Assembly: GCA_025355255.1 (NCBI GenBank)
Contig: JANYAA010000043.1
Coordinates: forward strand, 1-6,590
DNA length: 6,590 bases
From: Chloroflexota bacterium
GTDB taxonomy: Bacteria; Chloroflexota; Limnocylindria; Limnocylindrales; CSP1-4
Direction: 5' to 3'
Shown here: positions 1 through 6,590 of the stretch, piece after piece
Position numbering within the stretch: position 1 is the first letter of the stretch
Layout of the letters: the number at the start of each line of letters is the position of its first letter
The notes under the pieces: model-generated
Told to the model about the DNA's origin: nothing
What the model saw: only the letters and a program-made list of their open reading frames with translations
Database searches by the model: none
Made by a program: the position numbers and the translations under genes

Positions 1-1524
<1,524 letters not shown>

Positions 1525-1531
1525 GTGCGCA

Positions 1532-1537
1532 AGGGTA
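1532..1537 (-). promoter_or_regulatory. Candidate -10 box for a leaderless ettA transcript
   Basis: On the minus strand the hexamer TACCCT (TANNNT pattern) ends 7 bases before the ATG at 1524, so transcription would begin at or next to the start codon. I see no -35 match at 16-19 bases spacing. Support comes from the same arrangement before three other genes in this window; alone it would be weak. Read-through from the SpoIID gene is also possible. Confidence 0.4.
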
Positions 1538-1544
1538 CCGGGTC

Positions 1545-1559
1545 CGGCCGCTGCGGCCG
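1545..1559. other. GC-rich hairpin between the SpoIID gene and ettA
   Basis: CGGCCG, three loop bases, then CGGCCG form a perfect 6-bp stem in the 46-base gap. No T-run follows on the minus strand, so it is not a standard intrinsic terminator. It might slow or attenuate read-through into ettA, or be chance in GC-rich DNA. Confidence 0.25.
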
Positions 1560-1570
1560 TCGCGATGTGC

Positions 1571-3895
1571 CTATGGGATGGGCGAGAGGTCCACCAGGGA
1601 CGTCATCATGGCCGGATCGCCCGGGGGCTTGTGGCCGTTGAACACCGCCACAAACACGGCACCCGACACGGTGCGCATGCCGCCTGAGCCAAAGAGCGAC
1701 ACGTTGACGAGCCGGCCCGACACGCCGCGGAACGCCAGCGACCAACTGGTGAGCGTCCCGACGTTCGTCCGGCTGTCCGCCGCGAAGACGGCCGAGATGG
1801 CCGCGGCCGAATACGACTTCGTCTGCCAGGTGGCGTAGGGGGACGCCGCGTCATACGCAACGCCGGCGGCATCGCGGTCCGGCGAGCCGCGCAGGTACGA
1901 CAGCGGCGTGCTGCTCAGCACGCCTGAAGCCGACACAAACACATACTCGTTGTTCTCGGTTGCGCCACCGCCGGTGGAGTGGAACATCGTGTTGGCGACG
2001 ACGCTTCCGGATTTCACCACAACGCCGACGGTCGCCGTTACGGCGGCGTCCGTGGCGGACGTCTCCGCGCGCACACCGCCGTAGACTTGGGAACGGGTGT
2101 CGTCGTACACGTCGAACGTCCCGGTGGTCGGGTGCAGGTGGTATGCGGCATAAGAGCGCGCTGCATAGGCCTGCGCCTTGATTGCCTCGACCGGCCATGT
2201 GGAGGAGATCTCGGCCGGGACAACGCCGCGAACATAGTTCTCCAGCGAGACGGTGTTGATCACGTCAACCGCTGTGCCGGCCACGAGGATGCGCAGCGTC
2301 CCCCGGTACAAGTCGTACGTCGACGGCTTCGAGAAGAGCTGGATGGTTGACCCGGGCGCAGTGCCCGCCACCTGGATGTCTGCTGCAGCGGCAACGTCGG
2401 CGATGACCTGGCCGCCGCTGTCCACAACGATCCTCCACGTGGTGCCCGCTGCACTGGTGGTTGGGATCAGCTGGGCACGAGCGTCCGCTGGGATGTCGCC
2501 ACTGACGCCTGTGATTGACCATGTGCCGCTCCGGCCGTAGATGCTGAGCGGCACGGCAGTGGTTGGCGTGAAGTTGTCGAGTACGAGCACGCGCACGGAC
2601 GGCGTCCCGCTGATTGGGCCGAGCGTCGTCGCCCGGTAGTAGTGGCTGATGATGGTGGCGGCGCTTTGCCCAGCCAGCGCTCTGCCGCGGGCACCGTACT
2701 GCGACAGGCCAACCCCGTGGCCCCAGCCTCTCCCATAGAACGTGACCGTGGCAGGAATCGGCGTGGGCGGCGCCAGGGGCTTCACAACGCTGGTGGCCCC
2801 ATAGAGGTACGTCACCCCGTAGTGGGTCGCCACGCTGATGCCGCCAATCGCCGTGATCCGGTACCAGGTTGTGCCGGACGATGTCGTGCCGCAGACCGAG
2901 GTCCAGGCGCCGCCGTTCACCGTGGCATCGGCCAAGACCGTCGCGCCGATGCCCAGCGACGTCTTGAGGGTGGCGCTTGTCGTTGCTGCGGTGCGAAGGT
3001 TTGCGCCCGCGCAGGCGGCGGTCATCGGATTGCCCGGTGGCGGCGGCGGGGTGGGCGTGGGCGAAGGCGTAGGCGTAGGCGACGGTGTCGGCGACGGCGT
3101 CGCGGTTGCGGAAGGCGTTGGCATCGGCGACGGCGTGGGAGCCACCGTTGGGGTTGGTGTCGGCGTGGGTGCGGGAGTTGGCGATGGCACGACCGATGGC
3201 GCAGCAACGAGGACGCCGGTTGCGGCGTACAGGTATGTAAGGCCGTACAGGGTCTTGACCGGCGAGCCGTTCACAGCCGTGACGCGGTACCACGACGAGC
3301 CGCTCTTGGCGGTGGGGCAGACGGTCGCCCACGCGCCCCCGGCGACCGTCCCGGAGACCGTGACGAGGGCCTTCAGCGGCAGCGAGACCTTGAGTGAACC
3401 TGTTGTCGCAGCGGCGGTGCGAAGGTTGGCGCCCGCGCATGCAGGCGTCATCTGCCTCGTTGAGACCGGGCTTGGCGTAGGCGCCGGGACCACGGCCCCC
3501 AGCACGCCTGTAGCGGCATAGACGTAGGTGACCCCGTACAGGGTCTTGACCGACGTTCCGTTGACAGCAGTGACGCGATACCACGACGAGCCGCTCTTGG
3601 CGGTGGGACACGTGGCAGCCCATGCGCCACCGGCAACCGTTGCGTCCACGGTGACCCGGGCCGTGAGCGGCAACGAGGCTGCACGGAGCGCCGTGACTCT
3701 GGGCGCCGTCCGAAGGTTCGCCCCGGCGCAGGCGGGTTTCAGCACCGTTGCCGCGGCCAGATCAACGCCTGGCGCCACAATGCTCGAGCCAAGCTGCGCG
3801 ACGAGGAGCGTCGCGGCAATCACGGCAAGGACCCGCCCTGGCCAGCCAAGACGCTGCGGGCGCGGAGGCTGCGGACGCGCATGGCGTATTTGCAT
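1571..3895 (-). CDS. Exported SpoIID/LytB-domain cell-wall protein with three SH3-like repeats
   Basis: 774 residues. A basic N-terminus (4-21) and hydrophobic stretch (22-35) form a signal peptide, with possible cleavage near the AAA at 47-49. Three SH3b-like repeats follow (about 55-129, 152-228, 294-368), each with CAGANLRT, a WYR(V/I)TA strand and YGVTY-type endings. A Pro/Thr/Ser-rich linker (235-290) separates repeats 2 and 3. [16 protein letters not shown] motif (388-402) precedes the SpoIID core, which has [18 protein letters not shown] (559-576) and [10 protein letters not shown] (638-647). SpoIID of endospore formers is a lytic transglycosylase acting on glycan strands stripped of peptides. 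Glu562 aligns with the catalytic Glu of the family's conserved GE motif. All six cysteines lie in the repeats (56/96, 153/193, 295/335), none in the catalytic part. No spore genes are visible, so the inferred role is vegetative peptidoglycan remodelling with the repeats binding the wall. The ATG at 3895 is chosen because it starts a complete signal peptide and an in-frame TAG lies just upstream. Confidence 0.9.
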   Translation of the reverse strand: MQIRHARPQPPRPQRLGWPGRVLAVIAATLLVAQLGSSIVAPGVDLAAATVLKPACAGANLRTAPRVTALRAASLPLTARVTVDATVAGGAWAATCPTAKSGSSWYRVTAVNGTSVKTLYGVTYVYAATGVLGAVVPAPTPSPVSTRQMTPACAGANLRTAAATTGSLKVSLPLKALVTVSGTVAGGAWATVCPTAKSGSSWYRVTAVNGSPVKTLYGLTYLYAATGVLVAAPSVVPSPTPAPTPTPTPTVAPTPSPMPTPSATATPSPTPSPTPTPSPTPTPPPPPGNPMTAACAGANLRTAATTSATLKTSLGIGATVLADATVNGGAWTSVCGTTSSGTTWYRITAIGGISVATHYGVTYLYGATSVVKPLAPPTPIPATVTFYGRGWGHGVGLSQYGARGRALAGQSAATIISHYYRATTLGPISGTPSVRVLVLDNFTPTTAVPLSIYGRSGTWSITGVSGDIPADARAQLIPTTSAAGTTWRIVVDSGGQVIADVAAAADIQVAGTAPGSTIQLFSKPSTYDLYRGTLRILVAGTAVDVINTVSLENYVRGVVPAEISSTWPVEAIKAQAYAARSYAAYHLHPTTGTFDVYDDTRSQVYGGVRAETSATDAAVTATVGVVVKSGSVVANTMFHSTGGGATENNEYVFVSASGVLSSTPLSYLRGSPDRDAAGVAYDAASPYATWQTKSYSAAAISAVFAADSRTNVGTLTSWSLAFRGVSGRLVNVSLFGSGGMRTVSGAVFVAVFNGHKPPGDPAMMTSLVDLSPIP
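2792..3733 (-). repeat. Three in-gene repeats encoding SH3-like, two-cysteine domains
   Basis: Three units of about 225-230 bases lie at 3509-3733, 3212-3442 and 2792-3016 inside the SpoIID gene. Units 1 and 2 are very alike in DNA: the stretch ending in the codons for SGSSWYR is nearly base-for-base the same around 3575-3605 and 3285-3315. Unit 3 is clearly more diverged. Each encodes a cysteine near its start and a second exactly 40 residues later. This points to tandem domain duplication, with the 1-2 pair either younger or homogenised. Confidence 0.8.
3026..3193 (-). repeat. Low-complexity Pro/Thr/Ser linker-coding tract
   Basis: Alternating Pro with Thr or Ser codons ([16 protein letters not shown], then a run of five prolines) encode a flexible extracytoplasmic linker, residues about 235-290, between SH3-like repeats 2 and 3. 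On the plus strand it reads as a degenerate GGCGNN six-base repeat. Such tracts are prone to slippage and assembly error, so its exact length should be treated with some caution. Confidence 0.8.
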
Positions 3896-3903
3896 CGTGT
3901 TCC

Positions 3904-3933
3904 AGCCTAACCGGTATCAGCCCCGTCTGTCAC
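3904..3933 (-). promoter_or_regulatory. Promoter of the SpoIID gene, probably leaderless
   Basis: On the minus strand GTGACA (3933-3928, five of six matches to TTGACA) is followed after 18 bases by TAGGCT (3909-3904, TANNNT), and the ATG lies 8 bases further at 3895. Both boxes at proper spacing make this the best promoter in the window. Its closeness to the ATG leaves little or no leader, and no convincing Shine-Dalgarno is present. Confidence 0.55.
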
Positions 3934-3954
3934 CCTTCGGCCCCGAACACACCG

Positions 3955-3972
3955 GATGGCGATGATGGCGAT
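3955..3972. repeat. Tandem 9-base duplication downstream of glbO
   Basis: GATGGCGAT occurs twice head to tail, followed by a degenerate third copy (3973-3981) that runs almost to the glbO stop codon. It lies in the 91-base gap between glbO and the SpoIID gene, just upstream of the SpoIID promoter. It may be simple slippage; no function is evident, and I see no clear terminator in this gap. Confidence 0.5.
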
Positions 3973-3986
3973 CGTGGCGGATGAAC

Positions 3987-4400
3987 TTACCGGCCGACGC
4001 CTGGCGACAGCTCGCTCGCGGTCTCCGCGTTGACCATCGCGTCCGCGGCGAGGTTCATGTAGGCGTGGAGTTCCTGGCGTTCGGCATCCCCGGCACCGGA
4101 CGCGTCAATGGCGACGCGCATGTGGTGAAGCCAGCAGTCACGCTCCCGGATGCCGATGGTGTACGGCGTGTGGCGGGCGCGAAGCCGTGGATGCCCGCGC
4201 TCCGCGAGGTACGTCGTGGGGCCACCCCAGTACTGCACCAGAAAGAGCGCGAGCCGCCTGCGCGCCGGCGCGAGGTCCTGGCCCTGGGGGTACAACGGGA
4301 AAAGGACGGGGTCCGTGGCTATGCCTGCGTAGAAGCGGTCCGCGAGCTGCTCGAAGAACCCGAGGCCGCCGACACGCTCATAGAGGCTCGCTTGTGACAT
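3987..4400 (-). CDS. glbO: Group II (HbO-type) truncated haemoglobin
   Basis: A 137-residue 2-on-2 globin, the usual length for this group, that binds haem in the cytoplasm. Family members bind oxygen, and roles in NO or peroxide chemistry and in respiration are proposed. By eye it tracks mycobacterial HbO closely: YERVGG near the start, FYA with Tyr24 at B10, Tyr37 at CD1, the QYWGGP motif (56-61), GHPRLRARH with proximal His77 (F8), and ERDCW with Trp90 at G8, the residue marking groups II and III. The frame is open upstream to 4745, but the ATG at 4400 is chosen because homology begins there and a TAGAAT box lies 7 bases ahead. It is divergent from the glutaredoxin-like gene and first of three same-strand genes. 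A link to redox stress is suggested by the thiol-disulfide neighbours but is inference. Confidence 0.93.
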   Translation of the reverse strand: MSQASLYERVGGLGFFEQLADRFYAGIATDPVLFPLYPQGQDLAPARRRLALFLVQYWGGPTTYLAERGHPRLRARHTPYTIGIRERDCWLHHMRVAIDASGAGDAERQELHAYMNLAADAMVNAETASELSPGVGR

Positions 4401-4407
4401 GACGGCG

Positions 4408-4413
4408 ATTCTA
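4408..4413 (-). promoter_or_regulatory. Candidate -10 box for leaderless glbO
   Basis: Minus-strand TAGAAT (five of six to TATAAT) ends 7 bases before ATG 4400, placing the transcript start at or beside the start codon. No -35 hexamer is recognisable at normal spacing. There is no Shine-Dalgarno. It sits back to back with the plus-strand box at 4457-4462. Confidence 0.5.
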
Positions 4414-4456
4414 GGCGAGTGGGATCGTCGCGGCGTAGCCTCGGCGCGTGGCTGCC

Positions 4457-4462
4457 TACAAT
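4457..4462 (+). promoter_or_regulatory. Candidate -10 box for the thiol-disulfide cluster
   Basis: TACAAT (five of six to TATAAT) ends 6 bases before the GTG at 4469, so a transcript would start on or next to that GTG. No clear -35 is present. If real, it excludes the earlier in-frame GTG at 4448, which lies upstream of this box, and makes 4469 a leaderless start. Confidence 0.5.
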
Positions 4463-4468
4463 GGCCGG

Positions 4469-4747
4469 GTGCAGCCTCCCTTCCCAAACCTCGTTCTCTA
4501 CGGCCGCCCGGGCTGTCATTTGTGCGACGACGCGCACCAACTGCTCGCCGCGCTGCTGGCCGAGCGCGCCGAATCGGGCATGACGGTGCCCTCGGTGCTG
4601 GAGCGGGACATCGAGTCTGACGAGGACTGGCTGCGCCGCTACCTCGTGACCATCCCCGTGCTTGCCTGCGGCGACAGGGAACTTGAGCTAGCGACAAGCC
4701 CGTCCAAGCTGCGCCGCTTTCTTTCGGAGGTCTTGGACGGCGCATGA
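4469..4747 (+). CDS. Glutaredoxin-like (DUF836-type) thiol-disulfide protein
   Basis: A small thioredoxin-fold protein, 92 residues from GTG 4469. The strand LVLYGRPGCHLC carries the CxxC pair Cys16/Cys19 at the start of a helix, and TIPVL holds the cis-proline (Pro62) expected in this fold. A last helix follows (about 76-88). It has no signal peptide, so it should be cytoplasmic. This DUF836-like family is commonly encoded in small redox operons, but its substrates are poorly known. Alternative start: GTG 4448 would add seven residues; I prefer 4469 because a TACAAT box lies 6 bases before it and no Shine-Dalgarno precedes either codon. The stop overlaps the ATG of ccdA by 4 bases (ATGA), so translation is likely coupled. 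It may exchange electrons with CcdA or thioredoxin, which is inference. Confidence 0.82.
   Translation: MQPPFPNLVLYGRPGCHLCDDAHQLLAALLAERAESGMTVPSVLERDIESDEDWLRRYLVTIPVLACGDRELELATSPSKLRRFLSEVLDGA
4726..4730 (+). promoter_or_regulatory. Possible Shine-Dalgarno for ccdA
   Basis: GGAGG inside the end of the glutaredoxin-like gene, 13 bases before ATG 4744. The spacing is longer than the usual 5-10, so reinitiation through the ATGA overlap may matter more. It is the only good anti-16S match near any start in the window. Confidence 0.3.
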
Positions 4748-5562
4748 GCGGCGACTACACGCTTCTTGTCGCCATTGCCGCCGGGGTCATCTCCTTTGTC
4801 TCCCCGTGCGTGCTGCCGCTCGTGCCCGCGTACCTGGGCCAGCTCACCGCGGTGGCGGTCGTAGGCCGGCAGCGCGACGGCATAACCGGCGGCCGCCCGT
4901 CGCGCTGGGCTGCCGTCCGCCACGCCATCGCCTACGTGGCAGGCTTTGGCCTGATCTTCACGATGCTTGGGGTGACTGCGGCGTTTGCAGGTGGCGCGAT
5001 TGCGGACTTCATCAAACCACTCCGGATCATTGGCGGCTTCCTGCTTGTGGCGATGGGCCTGAGCCTCGCCGGCATCGTCCGTATCCCCATCCTTGAGCGC
5101 ACCTGGCGACCGCTTGACGCCGGGGCATCGGCGAGCGTCACCGCGACCACCGGCGGGATGTCGCTCGCGCCAGCTGACTCCGGTCTCGGCGGCCGTCTTG
5201 GCGCGAGGCTCGTGGGCGAACGAGCAGGTCTGGCCACATCGATGGCGATGGGGGCCGTCTTTGCCATCGGCTGGACGCCTTGCATCGGCACGATCCTGGG
5301 CGGCATCCTCGGGATGGCCGCCACCAGCAGCACCGCGCTGCAGGGGGCACTGCTGCTGGCTGGCTACACGGCGGGCCTGGGCATCCCGTTTATCGTGCTG
5401 GCCTTCTTCTACGACCGCGCCGGCGTGCTCATGCGACCGCTCGTCCGCCACGGCCAGCTCGTGTCGCTCATCGGCGGGCTGCTGGTGGCCTTCATCGGAC
5501 TGGCCATGGCGTTTGACCTGCTGGTCCTGCTTCCCCGCTACTTCCAGTTTGGCGGCGTCTAG
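4744..5562 (+). CDS. ccdA: CcdA-type transmembrane thiol-disulfide electron carrier
   Basis: 272 residues, integral membrane. In the CcdA/DsbD-beta family two membrane cysteines carry reducing equivalents from cytoplasmic thioredoxin to extracytoplasmic thioredoxin-like proteins, for haem attachment to cytochrome c or disulfide reduction. Six membrane segments are visible, at about 7-31, 58-84, 92-113, 164-190, 200-222 and 238-264. The paired cysteines are present: Cys22 in SPCVLPLVP (segment 1) and Cys180 in GWTPCIGT (segment 4), each next to proline as the family requires. The loop between segments 3 and 4 (about 115-163) is long, rich in Gly, Ala and Ser, and accounts for most of the extra length over compact CcdA proteins of about 235 residues. 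The start overlaps the preceding stop by 4 bases. The stop directly abuts the GTG of the TlpA-like gene, its probable partner. Confidence 0.93.
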   Translation: MSGDYTLLVAIAAGVISFVSPCVLPLVPAYLGQLTAVAVVGRQRDGITGGRPSRWAAVRHAIAYVAGFGLIFTMLGVTAAFAGGAIADFIKPLRIIGGFLLVAMGLSLAGIVRIPILERTWRPLDAGASASVTATTGGMSLAPADSGLGGRLGARLVGERAGLATSMAMGAVFAIGWTPCIGTILGGILGMAATSSTALQGALLLAGYTAGLGIPFIVLAFFYDRAGVLMRPLVRHGQLVSLIGGLLVAFIGLAMAFDLLVLLPRYFQFGGV

Positions 5563-6240
5563 GTGGACCAGCCCAAGGACGGCCCGCCTGCCGGATCACG
5601 CCGGGTGTTCGGGCCGTTCACGGCGCGCCAGCTCTGGGCTGTGGCCGGTTCGGCCGTATTTGCTGCTGTTGCGCTTGTTGTCCTCACGCGCCCCATCGCG
5701 GCGCCTGCCGGATTCGGCCCGACCGCGCTCCCGGTGGCCACGCCATTCCTCGTCGGGAGCGCCACCACGGGTCTGCAGCCAGGGGCGGCAGCGCCCGAGC
5801 TGCGGTGGAACGCCGCCGACGGCGCAGCACAGGTCTTGCACGATCTCAAGGGCAACCCGGTGCAGCTCGCGGACCTGCGCGGGAAGCTCGTCTGGCTGAA
5901 CTTCTGGGCATCGTGGTGTCCGCCCTGCCAGAGCGAGACACCCGTGCTGCGGGATATGCAGACGCGGTACGCAGCCGCCGGTCTGATGATCGTGGGCGTA
6001 GCGGTCCAGGAGACGACGCCAGACGAAGTTTCCAAGTACGCCGCCAAGTACGAGCTGACCTACCCCATCGCGTTTGACGCAACAGCGGACGTCTTCAACC
6101 TGTACCGCGTCTTCGCCTTGCCGACGCAGGTCTTCATCGGCCCCGACGGGCTGATCCGCCAGGTCGTCAACGGCCCCCTCACAGACGATGCGGCTTCCCG
6201 GCTGATCGATGGCTGGCTCCCATCGCCACATCCGGGCTGA
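5563..6240 (+). CDS. Membrane-anchored TlpA/ResA-like thioredoxin
   Basis: 225 residues. A basic, proline-containing N-terminus (1-23) leads into one hydrophobic helix (about 24-42), which acts as an uncleaved anchor or signal with the rest outside. After a loose linker, the thioredoxin fold begins near 75 (PGAAAPEL). It carries WASWCPPC with Cys119/Cys122, an active site typical of TlpA/ResA reductants, and the cis-proline at LPT (Pro187). The family reduces disulfides outside the membrane, classically apocytochrome c or copper-site proteins, and is itself reduced by CcdA, encoded just upstream with no gap. The start is GTG 5563 immediately after the ccdA TAG; no Shine-Dalgarno is seen, so coupling to ccdA translation is likely. 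I give no gene symbol because TlpA, ResA and CcmG cannot be told apart here, and no cytochrome c maturation genes are in view. Confidence 0.9.
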   Translation: MDQPKDGPPAGSRRVFGPFTARQLWAVAGSAVFAAVALVVLTRPIAAPAGFGPTALPVATPFLVGSATTGLQPGAAAPELRWNAADGAAQVLHDLKGNPVQLADLRGKLVWLNFWASWCPPCQSETPVLRDMQTRYAAAGLMIVGVAVQETTPDEVSKYAAKYELTYPIAFDATADVFNLYRVFALPTQVFIGPDGLIRQVVNGPLTDDAASRLIDGWLPSPHPG

Positions 6241-6247
6241 CCGGGCG

Positions 6248-6262
6248 CGCGCCTAGAGCGCG
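6248..6262. terminator. Weak hairpin between convergent genes
   Basis: CGCGC, five loop bases and GCGCG form a 5-bp GC stem in the 12-base gap between the TlpA-like stop and the convergent gene's stop, covering that stop codon. Neither side carries a T-run. It could be a modest bidirectional terminator, or chance in GC-rich DNA. Confidence 0.25.
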
Positions 6263-6590
6263 TCGAACCTGAAGCGGTCCCGATCCGGCGTCAGTTTGCC
6301 GATGGGGCTGCGGACCTCATGCGAGAGCACCACGATCCAGTCGCCCTCAACCGCACGGCGGAACAGCTCGCCCTTCACGAGGACGCTGTCCAGCGGGAAG
6401 TCGTCAAACGTGGTCACCCAACGCGGGTTGGCGGACCAGGGGCGCATGCAGAGATCGCCGAAGAACGCCAGGGTCTTGGCGCCGGGTCCCGTGCCGCGCA
6501 CGACGATAACCCGAACTTCCACATCCCGTACTCGTTCCAGGCGACCGCCGGCTTCACCCACGAGTTCAAGAGCCGGGTCTACGTGCAGGC
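6253..6590 (-). CDS. Metallo-beta-lactamase-fold hydrolase, C-terminal fragment (possibly chimeric 5' end)
   Basis: The frame runs from the window edge to TAG at 6255-6253, so only a C-terminal part is present. The segment read from about 6507 down looks like the end of a metallo-beta-lactamase-fold enzyme: KTLAFFGDL with the bridging metal Asp (codon 6456-6454), a TTFDDFP stretch, VLVKGEL, and WIVVLSHE with the last metal His (codon 6321-6319). Substrate cannot be told. The part from 6590 to about 6508 does not fit: the HTPGH-type metal motif expected before KTLAFFGDL is missing, and 14 of 27 codons end in A or T against about 9 of 84 in the rest. That part is probably not native to this gene (see 6499-6590). 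GTG 6561 is a possible start in frame but would be an artefact under this reading. It converges on the TlpA-like gene. Confidence 0.65.
   Translation of the reverse strand, partial: LHVDPALELVGEAGGRLERVRDVEVRVIVVRGTGPGAKTLAFFGDLCMRPWSANPRWVTTFDDFPLDSVLVKGELFRRAVEGDWIVVLSHEVRSPIGKLTPDRDRFRFDAL
6499..6590 (+). other. Possible plus-strand coding fragment of an unrelated protein, joined at the contig end
   Basis: Read on the plus strand in the frame starting at 6499, 29 of 30 complete codons end in G or C. The peptide looks natural, with NPNFHIPYSFQATAGF followed by a THEFKSRVYVQA strand. The pattern resembles a beta-barrel strand pair of Oar-like TonB-dependent receptors, which are not expected in Chloroflexota or Actinobacteria. 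No start or upstream coding signal precedes it here; further left the same frame is antisense to the hydrolase fragment. The simplest explanation is a false join near 6500-6508. The TonB-receptor resemblance is a tentative by-eye impression. Confidence 0.4.

Noticed and set aside
3026..3193. GGCGNN-rich tract considered as a CRISPR-like or satellite array
   Set aside because: There are no spaced identical repeats; it is simply the codons of a Pro/Thr/Ser linker within an intact frame.
2265..3623. Minus-strand 452-codon frame overlapping the SpoIID gene
   Set aside because: It is a shifted frame inside the SpoIID gene, basic and low in complexity. The SpoIID frame carries the signal peptide, repeats and catalytic motifs.
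1571..3895. SpoIID as a sign of endospore formation
   Set aside because: SpoIID/LytB-domain proteins occur widely in non-sporulating bacteria; the permuted motif order and SH3-like repeats differ from sporulation SpoIID, and no other spore gene is present.
3896..3986. Possible small RNA or terminator in the glbO-SpoIID gap
   Set aside because: Beyond the SpoIID promoter and a 9-base tandem repeat I see no stable hairpin with a T-run and no other structure.
4401..4745. N-terminal extension of the globin frame up to 4745
   Set aside because: The frame stays open but is antisense to the glutaredoxin-like gene; globin homology and the -10 box both point to ATG 4400.
4639..5451. Minus-strand 270-codon frame opposite ccdA
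   Set aside because: Antisense shadow: highly charged and without domain character, while the plus strand encodes six clear membrane segments.

Overview
The window is a high-GC bacterial stretch holding seven protein-coding genes, two of them cut by the window ends. There are no RNA genes, insertion sequences or CRISPR arrays, and no gap longer than about 100 bases. The likely source is a non-sporulating, high-GC, soil- or water-type bacterium, probably Chloroflexota of the Limnocylindria kind. An actinobacterial origin is the main alternative. The basis is by-eye similarity only: the cysteine-containing SH3-like repeats fused to a SpoIID domain, the mycobacterial-type group II truncated globin, CcdA-TlpA genes in place of a longer DsbD, and starts without Shine-Dalgarno sequences.

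The left part is on the minus strand, transcribed right to left: a truncated haemoglobin (glbO, 4400 to 3987), a large exported SpoIID/LytB cell-wall protein (3895 to 1571), and the translation factor EttA (1524 to beyond position 1). The right part is on the plus strand: a three-gene thiol-disulfide cluster made of a glutaredoxin-like protein (4469-4747), the membrane electron carrier CcdA (4744-5562) and a membrane-anchored TlpA/ResA-like thioredoxin (5563-6240). The first pair overlaps by 4 bases and the second abuts exactly, so this is very probably one transcript. It diverges from glbO across a gap of about 68 bases. At the right end, a convergent minus-strand fragment (stop at 6253) encodes the C-terminus of a metallo-beta-lactamase-fold protein.

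The cluster would move electrons from the cytoplasm through CcdA to the outward-facing TlpA-like protein. It could serve cytochrome c maturation or general reduction of extracytoplasmic disulfides. The neighbouring exported SpoIID protein has six cysteines, in three pairs each exactly 40 residues apart, so it is a plausible (unproven) client of extracytoplasmic thiol chemistry.

Four points deserve a second look. First, four genes each have a TANNNT box only 6-8 bases before the start codon, the architecture of leaderless transcripts. Second, the SpoIID protein has its GHG..SQYGA motif before, not after, its catalytic core. Third, the first ABC domain of EttA has arginine where NHLD is expected. 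Fourth, the last ~90 bases look like the coding strand of an unrelated protein joined onto the metallo-beta-lactamase gene, most simply an assembly chimera. I did not find an obviously new multi-gene system; the rest of the window is ordinary housekeeping and cell-envelope content.
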